Origin: Bacteroidota bacterium
GTDB lineage: Bacteria; Bacteroidota; Bacteroidia; Chitinophagales; Saprospiraceae
Assembly (NCBI GenBank): GCA_003045895.1
Contig: PZPC01000003.1
Coordinates: 78,146 to 142,145, forward strand
Reading direction: 5' to 3'
DNA: 64,000 bases
Shown: positions 10,145 through 19,800 of the stretch, one piece after another
Position numbering within the stretch: the stretch's first letter is position 1
Layout: each line of letters begins with the position of its first letter
The notes under the pieces: model-generated
What the model was told of the DNA's origin: nothing
The model's input: the letters and a program-made list of their open reading frames with translations, nothing else
Databases searched by the model: none
Program-made: the position numbers and the translations under genes

Positions 10145-11122
10145 ATGAAAAATCGGGTCATCATATTGGTACTTGCGTTCACGGGCAGCCTGCTGGGCTG
10201 GGGTGTTGCCGTGGCCCAGCAGGCGCCGGTATCGGTGCGGGTAAGCCTGGATACGGCCACCATCATGATCGGTGACCAACTGGGGCTGAATGTGCAAATA
10301 GCGGCACCCACCGGCACGCGGATTCAACAAATTCAATTTGGGGAATGGGAGAAAGCCGGCAAGGTAGAAATTGTGGATATAGGCCCGCTGACTACCGTCG
10401 CCGAAACGCCCGAACTGCTCCAGCAGCAGCGGGTATTGTTCACGACCTTTGATTCGGGCTATCACCGCCTGCCTTCGTTGGCGGTGATCTACGAACTCAA
10501 TGGTGTGACGGATACCGCCCGGTCGGGCAACCTCGGTCTGCGGGTATTTACCTTACCGGTGACGGAGGACACCCCGATCCTTGCCAACAAGGATATTGTG
10601 ACCGAACCGATCAACTTCCGCGATTTGCTTCCCTACGGAGTGGGTATCCTGGCTGCCCTCTTGCTTGGTTTGGGGTGGTGGAAGTGGTCGGGAAGAACAG
10701 CAAAAAAAGCGGCGGTGCTACCGCCACCACCCGTGCCGGCCCACGTCCTGGCGCTCGAAAAGCTGGCCGTCCTGGAGCAGGTCGCCAGCTGGCAACACGG
10801 GGAGACCAAAGCCTTCCAGTCGGAGCTCACCTACATCCTGCGCGAATACCTGGAAAACCGTTACCAGGTGCCCGCTCTGGAAGCGACCACCCCCGAAATC
10901 CTGGTTCAACTGCGAACCATCGCGGTAGAATCCGACTACGCTACTGCGATTAAAGACATTCTGGAAACGGCCGACCTGGTAAAGTTTGCCAAAGCGGTAC
11001 CGCCACTGGAGGTCCATCCCCGGGCGCTGGTAGCGGTGCGGGATTTTGTCACCGCAACGCAGGCGCAACCGGAGGAAGAAGCGCCGGCAATTTCTGCTAA
11101 CGATAAGGAAACAACCCCATGA
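10145..11122 (+). CDS. Bat operon membrane protein (DUF4381-like)
   Basis: A 325-residue protein with a signal peptide (1-24), a periplasmic beta-rich domain of about 130 residues, one membrane helix near 160-178 and a cytosolic helical domain. The last contains the pattern KAFQSELTYILREYLENRY, followed by EATTPEIL, as in DUF4381-type proteins found between DUF58 and BatA genes. It overlaps the next gene by 4 bases (ATGA). The likely role is a scaffold linking the periplasm to the MoxR/DUF58 side; this is inferred from topology and position. Confidence 0.8.
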   Translation: MKNRVIILVLAFTGSLLGWGVAVAQQAPVSVRVSLDTATIMIGDQLGLNVQIAAPTGTRIQQIQFGEWEKAGKVEIVDIGPLTTVAETPELLQQQRVLFTTFDSGYHRLPSLAVIYELNGVTDTARSGNLGLRVFTLPVTEDTPILANKDIVTEPINFRDLLPYGVGILAALLLGLGWWKWSGRTAKKAAVLPPPPVPAHVLALEKLAVLEQVASWQHGETKAFQSELTYILREYLENRYQVPALEATTPEILVQLRTIAVESDYATAIKDILETADLVKFAKAVPPLEVHPRALVAVRDFVTATQAQPEEEAPAISANDKETTP

Positions 11123-12126
11123 TGAATTTCTGGGCCAATTATACTTTTGCGCAGCCCTGGGCTTTGCTGCTGCTCCTGCTGGCGCCGCTGGTGGGGTGGT
11201 GGTATTACCGACAGCGCGACCAACGCTACCCCAACCTGCGTATGTCCAGCCTGGCAGCGCTGGCCGGGGTTTCTTCGTGGCGGACCCGCCTGCGGATTTT
11301 GCTGCCGTGGTTGCGTGGGGTGGCCCTGGTGGCCCTGGTCATTGCCCTTGCCCGCCCGCAACGGACGCTGCAGGAAGAATCGATCAAGGCGGAAGGCATC
11401 GATATTGTGCTGGCCATGGACTTGTCCAGCAGTATGCTGGCCCAGGACTTCAGCCCCAACCGCCTGGAGGCCAGCAAGCAGGTAGCTATCGACTTTGTGA
11501 ACAAACGCCTCTACGACCGCATCAGTATTGTGGCTTTTGCCGGAGAAGCTTTTACCAGTTGTCCGCTGACCACGGATCACGACGTGGTTCGCACGTTTAT
11601 TTCCACCCTCGCCTGCGGCGCGCTGGAAGACGGAACGGCGATTGGGCAGGGGTTGGCCACCGCCATCAACCGGGTAAAAGACAGCGAAGTGGTGAGTAAG
11701 ATTATCATTCTGCTCACCGACGGCGTCAACAATGCCGGCTACCTGCCACCCGAAATGGCGGCAAATATTGCCCGGGAATTCGGCATTAAAGTATATACCA
11801 TTGGGGTGGGTTCGCAGGGCGAAGCACTGACGCCGGTGAGCAGAGACCCCTTCGGCCGCTACCGCTACGATATTGCCAAGGTTGAAATCGATGAGGCGTT
11901 GCTGATGCAAATTGCCGAGACCACCGACGGCCGCTACTTCCGGGCTACCTCGCAGGAAGAGCTCCAGAAAATTTACGACCTGATCGATCAACTGGAAAAA
12001 ACAACAATAGAGACCACGGTCGTCAAGCGCTACCAGGAACGCTTCCGCGGGTTTGCGTTGTGGGCAGCCATTGCGTTGTTGTTGGAACTGATCCTGCGCT
12101 ACACGGTATTGCGATCAATACCCTGA
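11119..12126 (+). CDS. batA: BatA, membrane-anchored vWA protein
   Basis: A 335-residue protein with hydrophobic helices at about 10-25 and 60-78, a vWA domain at about 92-270 and a C-terminal helix near 312-332. The metal-ion-dependent adhesion site is DLSSS at 101-105, with further residues in GTAIG and LLTDGVNNAG. This layout matches BatA of the Bacteroides aerotolerance operon. ATGATG starts at 11119, overlapping the previous stop. The vWA domain is expected to face the periplasm and bind partners through a divalent metal. Confidence 0.92.
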   Translation: MMNFWANYTFAQPWALLLLLLAPLVGWWYYRQRDQRYPNLRMSSLAALAGVSSWRTRLRILLPWLRGVALVALVIALARPQRTLQEESIKAEGIDIVLAMDLSSSMLAQDFSPNRLEASKQVAIDFVNKRLYDRISIVAFAGEAFTSCPLTTDHDVVRTFISTLACGALEDGTAIGQGLATAINRVKDSEVVSKIIILLTDGVNNAGYLPPEMAANIAREFGIKVYTIGVGSQGEALTPVSRDPFGRYRYDIAKVEIDEALLMQIAETTDGRYFRATSQEELQKIYDLIDQLEKTTIETTVVKRYQERFRGFALWAAIALLLELILRYTVLRSIP

Positions 12127-12161
12127 TGTCTTAAATTTGCTATTGAAATTGAATTTGCCAC

Positions 12162-13205
12162 ATGTTTAAATTCGAACACTCCTATTACCTCTGGGCCCTG
12201 GCTTTGTTACCCGTGTTGCTGGCTTTCTTTTTTGTGGCCTGGCGTATGCGCAAAAATGCCCTGGAACGTTTTGGGGGCACCGCCGTCGTGCGGCGTTTGG
12301 CGCCGGAATTGAGCCGGTATAAGCACCTTGTCAAATTTGGGCTCTTGCTGGCGGCTTTCCTGTTGCTGATCGTCGGGCTTGCCAATCCGCAGTGGGGTAG
12401 TAAGCGCCAACCCGTTCAGCGCAAAGGTATTGAACTGTTTCTGGCCCTCGATGTGTCGCAGAGTATGCTGGCCGAGGATGTTTCGCCCAGCCGCCTGGAG
12501 CGAGCCAAACGTTTTGGCCAGCAACTGGTAGACAAGCTGGCGAGCAACAATATTGGGGTCATCCTTTTTGCCTGCAATGCTTTTCCGGTAGCGCCACTAA
12601 CCAGCGACTATTACTTTGCCAAACTGGCACTGAATACCGCCTCCCCCGACCAGGCCGGCGCCCAGGGTACGGCCATCAGTGCGGCTATTGACCTGGCCGA
12701 GCGTTCTTTTCAACCCGAGAACAAGACCCACAAAGCCATTATTATCCTGACGGATGGTGAAGATCACGATGGCCGCGGGGTGACCAGTGCCCAACTGGCC
12801 CACGACAACGGTACCCTCGTTTTTACCGTTGGGGTAGGTACGGCCGCGGGTAGCTTTATTCCTGTGATAGCCGCCGGGCGGCCGGAATTTCTGCGCGACA
12901 ACACGGGCAACCCGGTGCGAACCTCCCTGGATCCGGCTACCCTGGAAGCCGTTGCCCGCGCTGGTGGCGGTGCTTACTTCAGCCTGGAAAAAAATGCCGA
13001 AGGCCTGGCCGAGGCACTGCGGGAACGCATTGATACCATCGAAAAACAGGAATACGAGCAGCGGGTTTTTACGGATTACGAAAGTTATTTTCAAATCTTT
13101 ATTGGGGCCGCTTTTGTTTTATTGCTGGTCGAATTTCTGTTATCTTACCGGACGAGCAGCTTGCGTAAGGTTAAAATTTTGAGCCAAACAAAGGATTTGA
13201 CATGA
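12162..13205 (+). CDS. batB: BatB, membrane-anchored vWA protein
   Basis: A 347-residue paralogue of BatA. It has two N-terminal helices (about 8-27 and 57-75), a vWA domain with DVSQS at 97-101, GTAIS and ILTDGEDHDG completing the metal site, and a C-terminal helix near 310-328. The C-terminal PVRTSLDPATLEAVARAGGG segment is typical of BatB. It lies 35 bases after batA and overlaps batC by 4 bases, so it is part of the same operon. Confidence 0.92.
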   Translation: MFKFEHSYYLWALALLPVLLAFFFVAWRMRKNALERFGGTAVVRRLAPELSRYKHLVKFGLLLAAFLLLIVGLANPQWGSKRQPVQRKGIELFLALDVSQSMLAEDVSPSRLERAKRFGQQLVDKLASNNIGVILFACNAFPVAPLTSDYYFAKLALNTASPDQAGAQGTAISAAIDLAERSFQPENKTHKAIIILTDGEDHDGRGVTSAQLAHDNGTLVFTVGVGTAAGSFIPVIAAGRPEFLRDNTGNPVRTSLDPATLEAVARAGGGAYFSLEKNAEGLAEALRERIDTIEKQEYEQRVFTDYESYFQIFIGAAFVLLLVEFLLSYRTSSLRKVKILSQTKDLT

Positions 13206-13930
13206 ACAGAATAGTGCTCAGTTTGATCATCACGGTCGGTAGTCTGGCCTTGCTCACGGCCCAGGCCGGGCACCGGGAATTGCGGCAAGGCGATAGTGCT
13301 TACCGCAAAGGAGACTTTGAGAATGCCGAAGAAAGTTACCGGACAGCGCTGGAAAAACAAAACAGCGCCCAGGGTAATTACAACCTGGGCAACGCAGCCT
13401 ACCAACAGGGTAAATACGAAGATGCTGCCCGCCGCTTTGAAGAAGCAGCGCGCCTGGCGGCCAACCCCAATCAGCAGGCCAGTGCCTACCACAACCTGGG
13501 CAATGCCTATTTCCAACAGGGCGATTACCAAAAAGCAGCCGATGCTTACAAAAATGCCCTGCGCCGCCGCCCCGGGGACCTCGACACCAAACACAACCTG
13601 GCGAAAGCCCTGACCATGATCCCACCCCCGCCTCCAGAACAGCAACCGCAGGAGCAAAGTGACGAGGAACAGGAGCAGCAGGACCAGGAAAACCAAGAGC
13701 AGCAGGATCAGCCCAACCCGGAAGAACAGCAGAATGAGAAACCCCAGGAGCAGCAAAATGACGATAACCCTGCGGAACAACCCCAACAGCCCCAGCAGGG
13801 ACAACCCCAGCAATTGTCGCGGGAAGAAGCCGAACGCCAATTGCAATACGCCGAAGAAGCCGAAAAAAAAACCATGGAAAAAATGCAACGCATGCAAGGT
13901 CGAACTTGTAATTCTGATAAAGAATGGTAA
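13202..13930 (+). CDS. batC: BatC, secreted TPR protein with Gln/Glu-rich tail
   Basis: A 242-residue protein. It has a signal peptide of about 20 residues (ending LTAQA), then three or four tetratricopeptide repeats at about 25-125 (for example GNYNLGNAAYQQGKYEDAA). A low-complexity stretch very rich in Gln, Glu, Pro and Asn (about 142-205) follows, then a helical segment starting REEAERQLQYAEEAEKK. This is the classical BatC plan. TPRs probably bind the vWA proteins in the periplasm; the acidic tail may be a flexible spacer. Confidence 0.88.
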   Translation: MNRIVLSLIITVGSLALLTAQAGHRELRQGDSAYRKGDFENAEESYRTALEKQNSAQGNYNLGNAAYQQGKYEDAARRFEEAARLAANPNQQASAYHNLGNAYFQQGDYQKAADAYKNALRRRPGDLDTKHNLAKALTMIPPPPPEQQPQEQSDEEQEQQDQENQEQQDQPNPEEQQNEKPQEQQNDDNPAEQPQQPQQGQPQQLSREEAERQLQYAEEAEKKTMEKMQRMQGRTCNSDKEW

Positions 13931-13941
13931 ATCATCTTATT

Positions 13942-14559
13942 ATGCGAACGATCATCTTTTCATTGATGCTGTGGGGTAGTCTGACCCAGGTATTGGCCCA
14001 GCAGCAACTTGTTTTTACTGTAGAGGTAAACAACGACTCCGTCTTACTGGGCAACTCGATCTCCGTCGTATTTTCCCTGAAAAATGGCCAGGCAGAAGAC
14101 TTCGTTTTTCCAGCTTTCGAGGGATTTCAACTGCTGGCAGGGCCGAATACCAGCACCCAGATGAGCATCGTTAACGGCGCGATGAGCCAGCGGGCGAATT
14201 ATACCTTCTTCCTCGAACCCCAGGAGGTGGGCGATTTCTACATCGAACCCGCCAGTGTGAAAGTCGGGGACAGCTACCTCGAAACCGATCCGGTACTGGT
14301 GCGGGTGTACCCCAACCCGGCGGGCATTATCCAGGTGGCCCCACCACCAGCCGGTGATCCGTCGTCTCCCTGGGGAGATACGATGTTTGGGGAGGATTTA
14401 TTTGGGCGTGATTTCTTCCAGCGGGATTTTTTTCAGGATGATTTTTTCGGTGATCTCTTCCGTCGTGTCCCTTCGCCCGACCTGCTGGCACCACCCAGTG
14501 GGGAGGCACCCGACAGTATCCAACAACAACCCAAGAAACGCAAAACGACCAAACTGTGA
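13942..14559 (+). CDS. short BatD-like protein (single N-terminal BatD domain)
   Basis: A 205-residue exported protein (signal peptide MRTIIF to VLAQ). Its body matches the first domain of the following full BatD: VVFSLKNGQAEDFVFP here against VTFTLKNADGTNFSPP there, then QMSIVNGAMS against QTTIVNGRMS, and IEPASVKVGD against IGPASITVGG. The remaining BatD domains and the membrane helix are absent. In their place is an Asp/Phe-rich tail (about residues 150-180) with repeated DFF and DLF pairs. An in-frame ATG at 13924 overlaps the batC stop and is an alternative start; 13942 gives the cleaner signal peptide. It looks like a partial tandem duplication kept in the operon. Confidence 0.8.
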   Translation: MRTIIFSLMLWGSLTQVLAQQQLVFTVEVNNDSVLLGNSISVVFSLKNGQAEDFVFPAFEGFQLLAGPNTSTQMSIVNGAMSQRANYTFFLEPQEVGDFYIEPASVKVGDSYLETDPVLVRVYPNPAGIIQVAPPPAGDPSSPWGDTMFGEDLFGRDFFQRDFFQDDFFGDLFRRVPSPDLLAPPSGEAPDSIQQQPKKRKTTKL

Positions 14560-16325
14560 TGCCTGCCAATAGTTTGTTTCACCGGATGGCTATCGCCAGC
14601 TGGATCGTGCTGGTCTTGCCCCTGCTGGCCTGTGCCCAGAACAGCGATGCGGTAAGTTTTACGGCGTATGCCGATGCCCGCGAGGTGGTACAGAACAGCT
14701 ACCTCGAAGTGACCTTTACCCTGAAGAATGCCGATGGAACCAACTTTAGCCCACCCCGCTTTCAGGATTTCAAGGTGCTTTCGGGGCCCAGCCAGGGCTT
14801 CCAGACGACGATCGTAAACGGGCGGATGAGCAAGGAGATTACCTACAGCTACCGTTTGCAGCCGCAGCGGAAAGGAACGTTAACCATCGGACCCGCCAGC
14901 ATTACCGTAGGCGGGCGAACCCTGCAAACGCAACCGCTGGAAATTGCCGTTGTGGAAGGAGCCTCGCAACCTGGCAATGGTTCGGACGAGGTCTATCTCA
15001 AGGCCCGCCTTTCTCCCGCGCTGGATGCGACCAGATCGGTCTACCTGGGGCAGCAACTGGCAGTCGATTACATCCTTTATACCCGGGTAGATGTACAGGG
15101 CCTGACGGCAGCCAGCGAATCCACTTACGATGGTTTTTTTATGCGGGAGGTTCACCAGTATGACAACCGCGTGGTGCGCGAGGTGGTCAATGGGGTGCAG
15201 TACGTTTCCCGTATTCTTAAGCGGGTCATTTTATATCCTCAGCAAACCGGCCCGCTGACCATCGATCCCCTGTCGATTGTGGCGGGTGTACCCCTGCCCG
15301 GGCAACGGCCCAGCGGCTTTTTCTCGCGCCCCGATATGCGGCGGGTGCCCATTGCTTCGCAGCCCATTCGGTTGAACGTAAAACCATTGCCACTACCCCA
15401 GCCCGCCGGCTTCAGCAACATTACGGGGAATTTCACCCTGGCGGCGGCGCTCGCCCGCAATACCCTCACCACTGACGATGCCCTCAGCCTGGTACTCACC
15501 TTTGAAGGAGAGGGGGACCTCAAACGGGTGCAGGCACCACCATTGGATTTTCCCGCAGATTTTGAAGTATACGATCCCAAAGTACTCGAAGAAGATTATA
15601 TCGACGTGACGGCGGGCAGCAAGGGACGCAAAAAATTTGAATACCTGCTGGTACCCAAAAAAGCCGGATCGTACACCCTTCAGCCGCGGGTGGTGGTTTT
15701 TAATACAGACAGCATGGCCTACCAAACCCTGACGACGGTGCCGCTGAAGGTGGAAATCCGACAAGGGAATGGCGAAAAAAAATCAGGGTTGATAGCCGGA
15801 GCTCCCGAAAACCAGGGGCTCTATCCTCCCCGCCAAACCATAAGGTTGGCTACCGGAGGGGGGGGCTTTTTTGGTACCCCCGTATTTTGGGGGTTATTGC
15901 TATTGCCCATCATCGTGACTGGCAGCTGGCTGATCTACCGCCAGGTACAAAACAGCAAACCACCCGTCGATCCGGTGTTGCTCCAACAACAACGGGCGCG
16001 TCGGGCTGCCCTGGCCCGACTCCAAGCCGCTGAAAAACACCGGCAAGCCAAGGAGTCGCGCGCTTTTTACGAGGAAGTGGAACGCGCATTGCTAGGCTAC
16101 GTTAGCGACAAGCGACAGATCGACCGCGCAAATCTGACGAAAGCAAATGTCCTGGCTCAACTCCAGGAACTGGGCGCGAGTGACACCGAAACCAACCAAT
16201 TCATGGGTTTGCTGCGCACCTGCGAAATGGCCCTTTACGCCGGTAAAGATAATGCCGATGCGATGGAAGCCACTTACACCCAGGCTGCGGCCTGGTTAGC
16301 GGAAATGGAGGAGGCCACCAGGTAA
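14559..16325 (+). CDS. batD: BatD, membrane-anchored oxygen-tolerance protein
   Basis: A 588-residue BatD. It has a signal peptide of roughly 26 residues, tandem beta domains across about 30-430 that include FKVLSGPSQGFQTTIVNGRMS, one membrane helix near 440-457 and a basic, helical cytosolic tail (RARRAALARLQAAEKHRQ). The ATG at 14559 shares one base with the preceding TGA, so translation is coupled. The frame also reads from an upstream GTG at 14556. No batE-type gene follows; the operon ends here, before a 500-base gap. Confidence 0.92.
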   Translation: MPANSLFHRMAIASWIVLVLPLLACAQNSDAVSFTAYADAREVVQNSYLEVTFTLKNADGTNFSPPRFQDFKVLSGPSQGFQTTIVNGRMSKEITYSYRLQPQRKGTLTIGPASITVGGRTLQTQPLEIAVVEGASQPGNGSDEVYLKARLSPALDATRSVYLGQQLAVDYILYTRVDVQGLTAASESTYDGFFMREVHQYDNRVVREVVNGVQYVSRILKRVILYPQQTGPLTIDPLSIVAGVPLPGQRPSGFFSRPDMRRVPIASQPIRLNVKPLPLPQPAGFSNITGNFTLAAALARNTLTTDDALSLVLTFEGEGDLKRVQAPPLDFPADFEVYDPKVLEEDYIDVTAGSKGRKKFEYLLVPKKAGSYTLQPRVVVFNTDSMAYQTLTTVPLKVEIRQGNGEKKSGLIAGAPENQGLYPPRQTIRLATGGGGFFGTPVFWGLLLLPIIVTGSWLIYRQVQNSKPPVDPVLLQQQRARRAALARLQAAEKHRQAKESRAFYEEVERALLGYVSDKRQIDRANLTKANVLAQLQELGASDTETNQFMGLLRTCEMALYAGKDNADAMEATYTQAAAWLAEMEEATR

Positions 16326-16670
16326 CGCCAGTCCTGGATGGGCAGGAAACACCCGGCGCTGCTTAAAAAAGGGAGGTCGCTATTTTAATTGAAAACACGG
16401 AAGGAAGCTAAAGTAGCCCCCTTTTTGTTAAAAAAGAGGTAATCCCTGCCCGGAGCTGTCCGTCAGATTTCGTCATTTACGGCCTTGTCTGCTAAGAGAC
16501 CAATCCTGTTTTTAGTGCCTTTCAGGAAGAAATAAGAAAAGGTTGTTTTTTAGTTTATAGATAAATTTTTTTATGTTAAACATTGGTTATTAGTTAATTA
16601 GTTGTTTTTTTAGGTTTTCAGGAACCTGACTTTTGATGTAAAATAACCCATCTTGTCCTTTATCTTTCCC

Positions 16671-16678
16671 TACATTTG
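16671..16678 (+). promoter_or_regulatory. candidate -7 element for the TonB receptor operon
   Basis: TACATTTG matches TAnnTTTG exactly and lies below an AT-rich stretch. A TTG at 16653-16655 is the nearest -33 candidate, but its 15-nt spacing is short. The implied leader would be about 135 nt. Confidence 0.3.
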
Positions 16679-16706
16679 ATCACATTTTAAGAAAAAGTAA
16701 CAGGTA

Positions 16707-16738
16707 AAGCTGATTTGCTGCGGCAACAAAGCTTTTTT
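16707..16738 (+). terminator. possible leader attenuator before the TonB receptor
   Basis: AAGC plus TTTG on the left can pair with CAAA plus GCTT (16727-16734) on the right. The T run at 16733-16738 follows directly. It is an imperfect terminator-like hairpin inside the predicted leader, with a short alternative inner stem (TTGC/GCAA). Confidence 0.3.
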
Positions 16739-16821
16739 GTACGTGCTTATTTTCTTAACATTGTGGACTTTTTGGGCAGTTGGTGCCCTTTTCAATTAGC
16801 AAATGTTAAAAACAGGATTAT

Positions 16822-19800
16822 ATGAAACGTTCTTTACTGTTTTTTGCACTGTTGCTGTTTGGTGCTTCTTTTCTTGCTGCGCAGTCGGCTTCCCTTGGTG
16901 GAAAGGTGACTGAAGAGGGCAAAGACCCGGTTGTTTACGGGTCGGTAGCGCTGTATCAGAATGGTGTCCTCAAATCCGTTGTGGAGACGGATATTGACGG
17001 GAATTACAATTTTTCCAACCTGGATCCCGCGACGTATGATGTAGAGTTTACCTACCTCGGTTTGCAGACGAAACGGATTGAGGGGGTACTCATTCGTTCG
17101 GGCAAGGCAGTCACGCTGAACGCCGAGCTATCGCCCGAAGGAATATTGATCCAGGGCGTGGAGGTAACGGCCTACAAAGTCCCCCTGGTTGAACAAGACA
17201 ACACCACCCAGGGCGCTACCCTGACCTCGGATCAGATTCGTAGCTTACCTACCCGTAACATCAACGCCCTGGCGGCCACGACGGCTGGTTTGGCTACCGC
17301 CGACGAAGGAGACGGGATCAATGTCCGGGGATCGCGCAACGACGCCACCAACTACTACGTAGATGGCGTGCGGGTGCAGGGCAACCTGATTCCAGAATCC
17401 GAAATTGACCAGTTGCAGGTGATTACCGGTGGAGTAGAAGCCCGTTACGGTGACGTAACCGGTGGTATCATCTCCATCACCACCAAAGGCCCTTCCGATA
17501 AATTTTCCGGCGGAATTGAAGCAGAGACTTCCAAGTACCTCGATCCCTACGAAAATAGCCTGGTGGGGGTAAATTTCTCCGGCCCGATCCTGCGCAACAA
17601 GAAAGGGGTTTCGATCCTTGGTTTTCGCGTGGCCAGCCGCTTCACCTACCAACTGGATGATGATCCATCGGCGGTACCGATTTACCGGATCAAAGATGAG
17701 GTGTTGGCCAATCTGGAAGCCAATCCGGTAATCGTCAAGGGCGGTTCTCCTTTTGTGGCGGCCGACTTCCTCACGAATGACGACGTAAACGTACTGGATG
17801 TGCGCCCTTACGAAGAAAGGTCACAGTATAATATCAATGGAAAGATCGACGCGCGTTTGAGCGATGCCATCGATATTACGCTGAGTGGCAACTACAACGA
17901 CCGGGAGGATCAGTTCACGCCCGGCGAGAACAGCAGTGCTGGTCCGAGCTGGCGAACCCTGAATTCACACAACAACCCTATTCAATACGACACAGATTAC
18001 CGCGTCAATTTCCGTATTCGTCACCGGTTGGGTGGTGGCTCCACAGGCGAAGGTGCAGACCGCAAGGTGTCGGCTATACAAAATGCGTCGTATACCCTTC
18101 AGGCAAGCTTCGAAAATGAAACCACCGATGTGTCTGATCCGGTACACAGAGACAACTACTTTGACTACGGCTACATCGGCAAGTTTGACGTCGACTATAT
18201 TCCCGTCTTTGAGGTGGATGCCGACGAATTGGGCAACATCTTCCTCAACCACGTGGATTACCGGGAGGTACTGCGGGGTTACGATCCGTCCAATAGCCCC
18301 AATCCGGTGTTGGCCAATTACAACAACACCTTCAATTTGCCCACGAACGAAACCCTGAACTCCGAGCAGCCTGCTTATGCGATTCAGAATTTCTTTGGCA
18401 ACAACAACAATAGGACCATCGATGACCTGTACGCGATCAATGGCCGGGTGACGGACATCTTCACCAATTCCTGGAATTTCCACACCAACGTGGGCTCCAT
18501 CTACAACCGGTCTTTCAAGCAGGACAATGACGTGACGATCTTCAACGCCAACGCTTCCTTCGACCTGGTGCCTGGAGGTTCGGAAAAAGGCCGTCACAAT
18601 ATCCAGTTGGGTATTGCTTACGAAGGCCGTACCGATCGGCAATACGATGTCAACAACCCCCGCCGCCTGTGGACGGCTGCCCGGCAGAATGCCAATGGCC
18701 ACATCCAGGGTATCGACCGGGAAAACGCCGACACCTTGGGCTTGTATTCGCAGCTCTACGATCCAGCAGGTATCATTGATCCTTTCTTCGATGCGCCTAT
18801 CCTGAGCCTGACCCTGACCAACCCCACCGACGCCCGTTTTTACAAGGCGATCCGCGAGTCGTTGGGCCTCAGCCTGGACACCTACGTAAATGTAGACGGC
18901 TTAACCCCCGACCAGTTGGACCTGAGCATGTTCTCGGCCAAGGAACTCAATGACCAGTTCATCCTGAGCTACTACGGCTACGATTACCTCGGCAACGAAT
19001 TTGACGGCACTTTCGAAGATTTCTTTACGGCGCGTGGTGACGATAATATTCGCACTTTCCCAGTAGCGCCTGCGCGGCCGTTGTATACCTCGGCGTTCAT
19101 TCAGGACAAATTCACCTTCCGCGATATCATCTTCCGTTTGGGAGTACGGGTTGACCGCTACGATGCCAACACCCAGGTATTGCAGGATCCTTATTCGCTG
19201 TACGCCATTCAGGGCGCGAGTGATTTCCACAACAACTTTGGTGGTGATCGCCCCGGCAACATCGGTGACGACTTCCGGGTGTATACCGATACGGAAAACG
19301 GTGAGTCTATCCGCGCCTACCGCGACGGCGACAACTGGTACCAGGCTGACGGTCGCCCCGTCAACGGGCCCCAGGAAATCGAGGGCATTCGCTCCGGCCT
19401 GGTGTTCCCCAAGTACCAGGATCCCCGTGCCCAGGAAGCCAACTACATCAAAAGCGAAGACTTCAACCCGGAGTCGGCATTCAAAGATTACGAGGTACAA
19501 CTCAACGTGATGCCGCGTTTGGCTTTCTCGTTTCCTATTTCCGATCAGGCCAACTTCTTTGCCCACTACGATGTACTCGTACAGCGCCCCAATAGCAACA
19601 CCATTGCTACGGCACTCGACTACTTCTACTTTGTGGAAAGAACAGGAACCCAAACCTTTGACAACTCCAGCCTGCGCCCCGAGCGCACGGTAGATTACGA
19701 AGTAGGTTTCCAGCAGGCCCTGACGACGTCGTCAGCCATCAAAATTTCTGCTTACTACAAGGAGATGCGCGACATGATCCAGCTGCGGACCTTCTTCCCG

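Larger units (their letters stand above)
16326..16821 (+). other. long leader/intergenic region before the TonB receptor
   Basis: About 500 bases without a gene. The left third is GC-rich remnant sequence with no frame. The centre (about 16540-16620) is very AT-rich. The right part holds the promoter and attenuator candidates listed separately. No riboswitch consensus was recognised. Confidence 0.5.
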
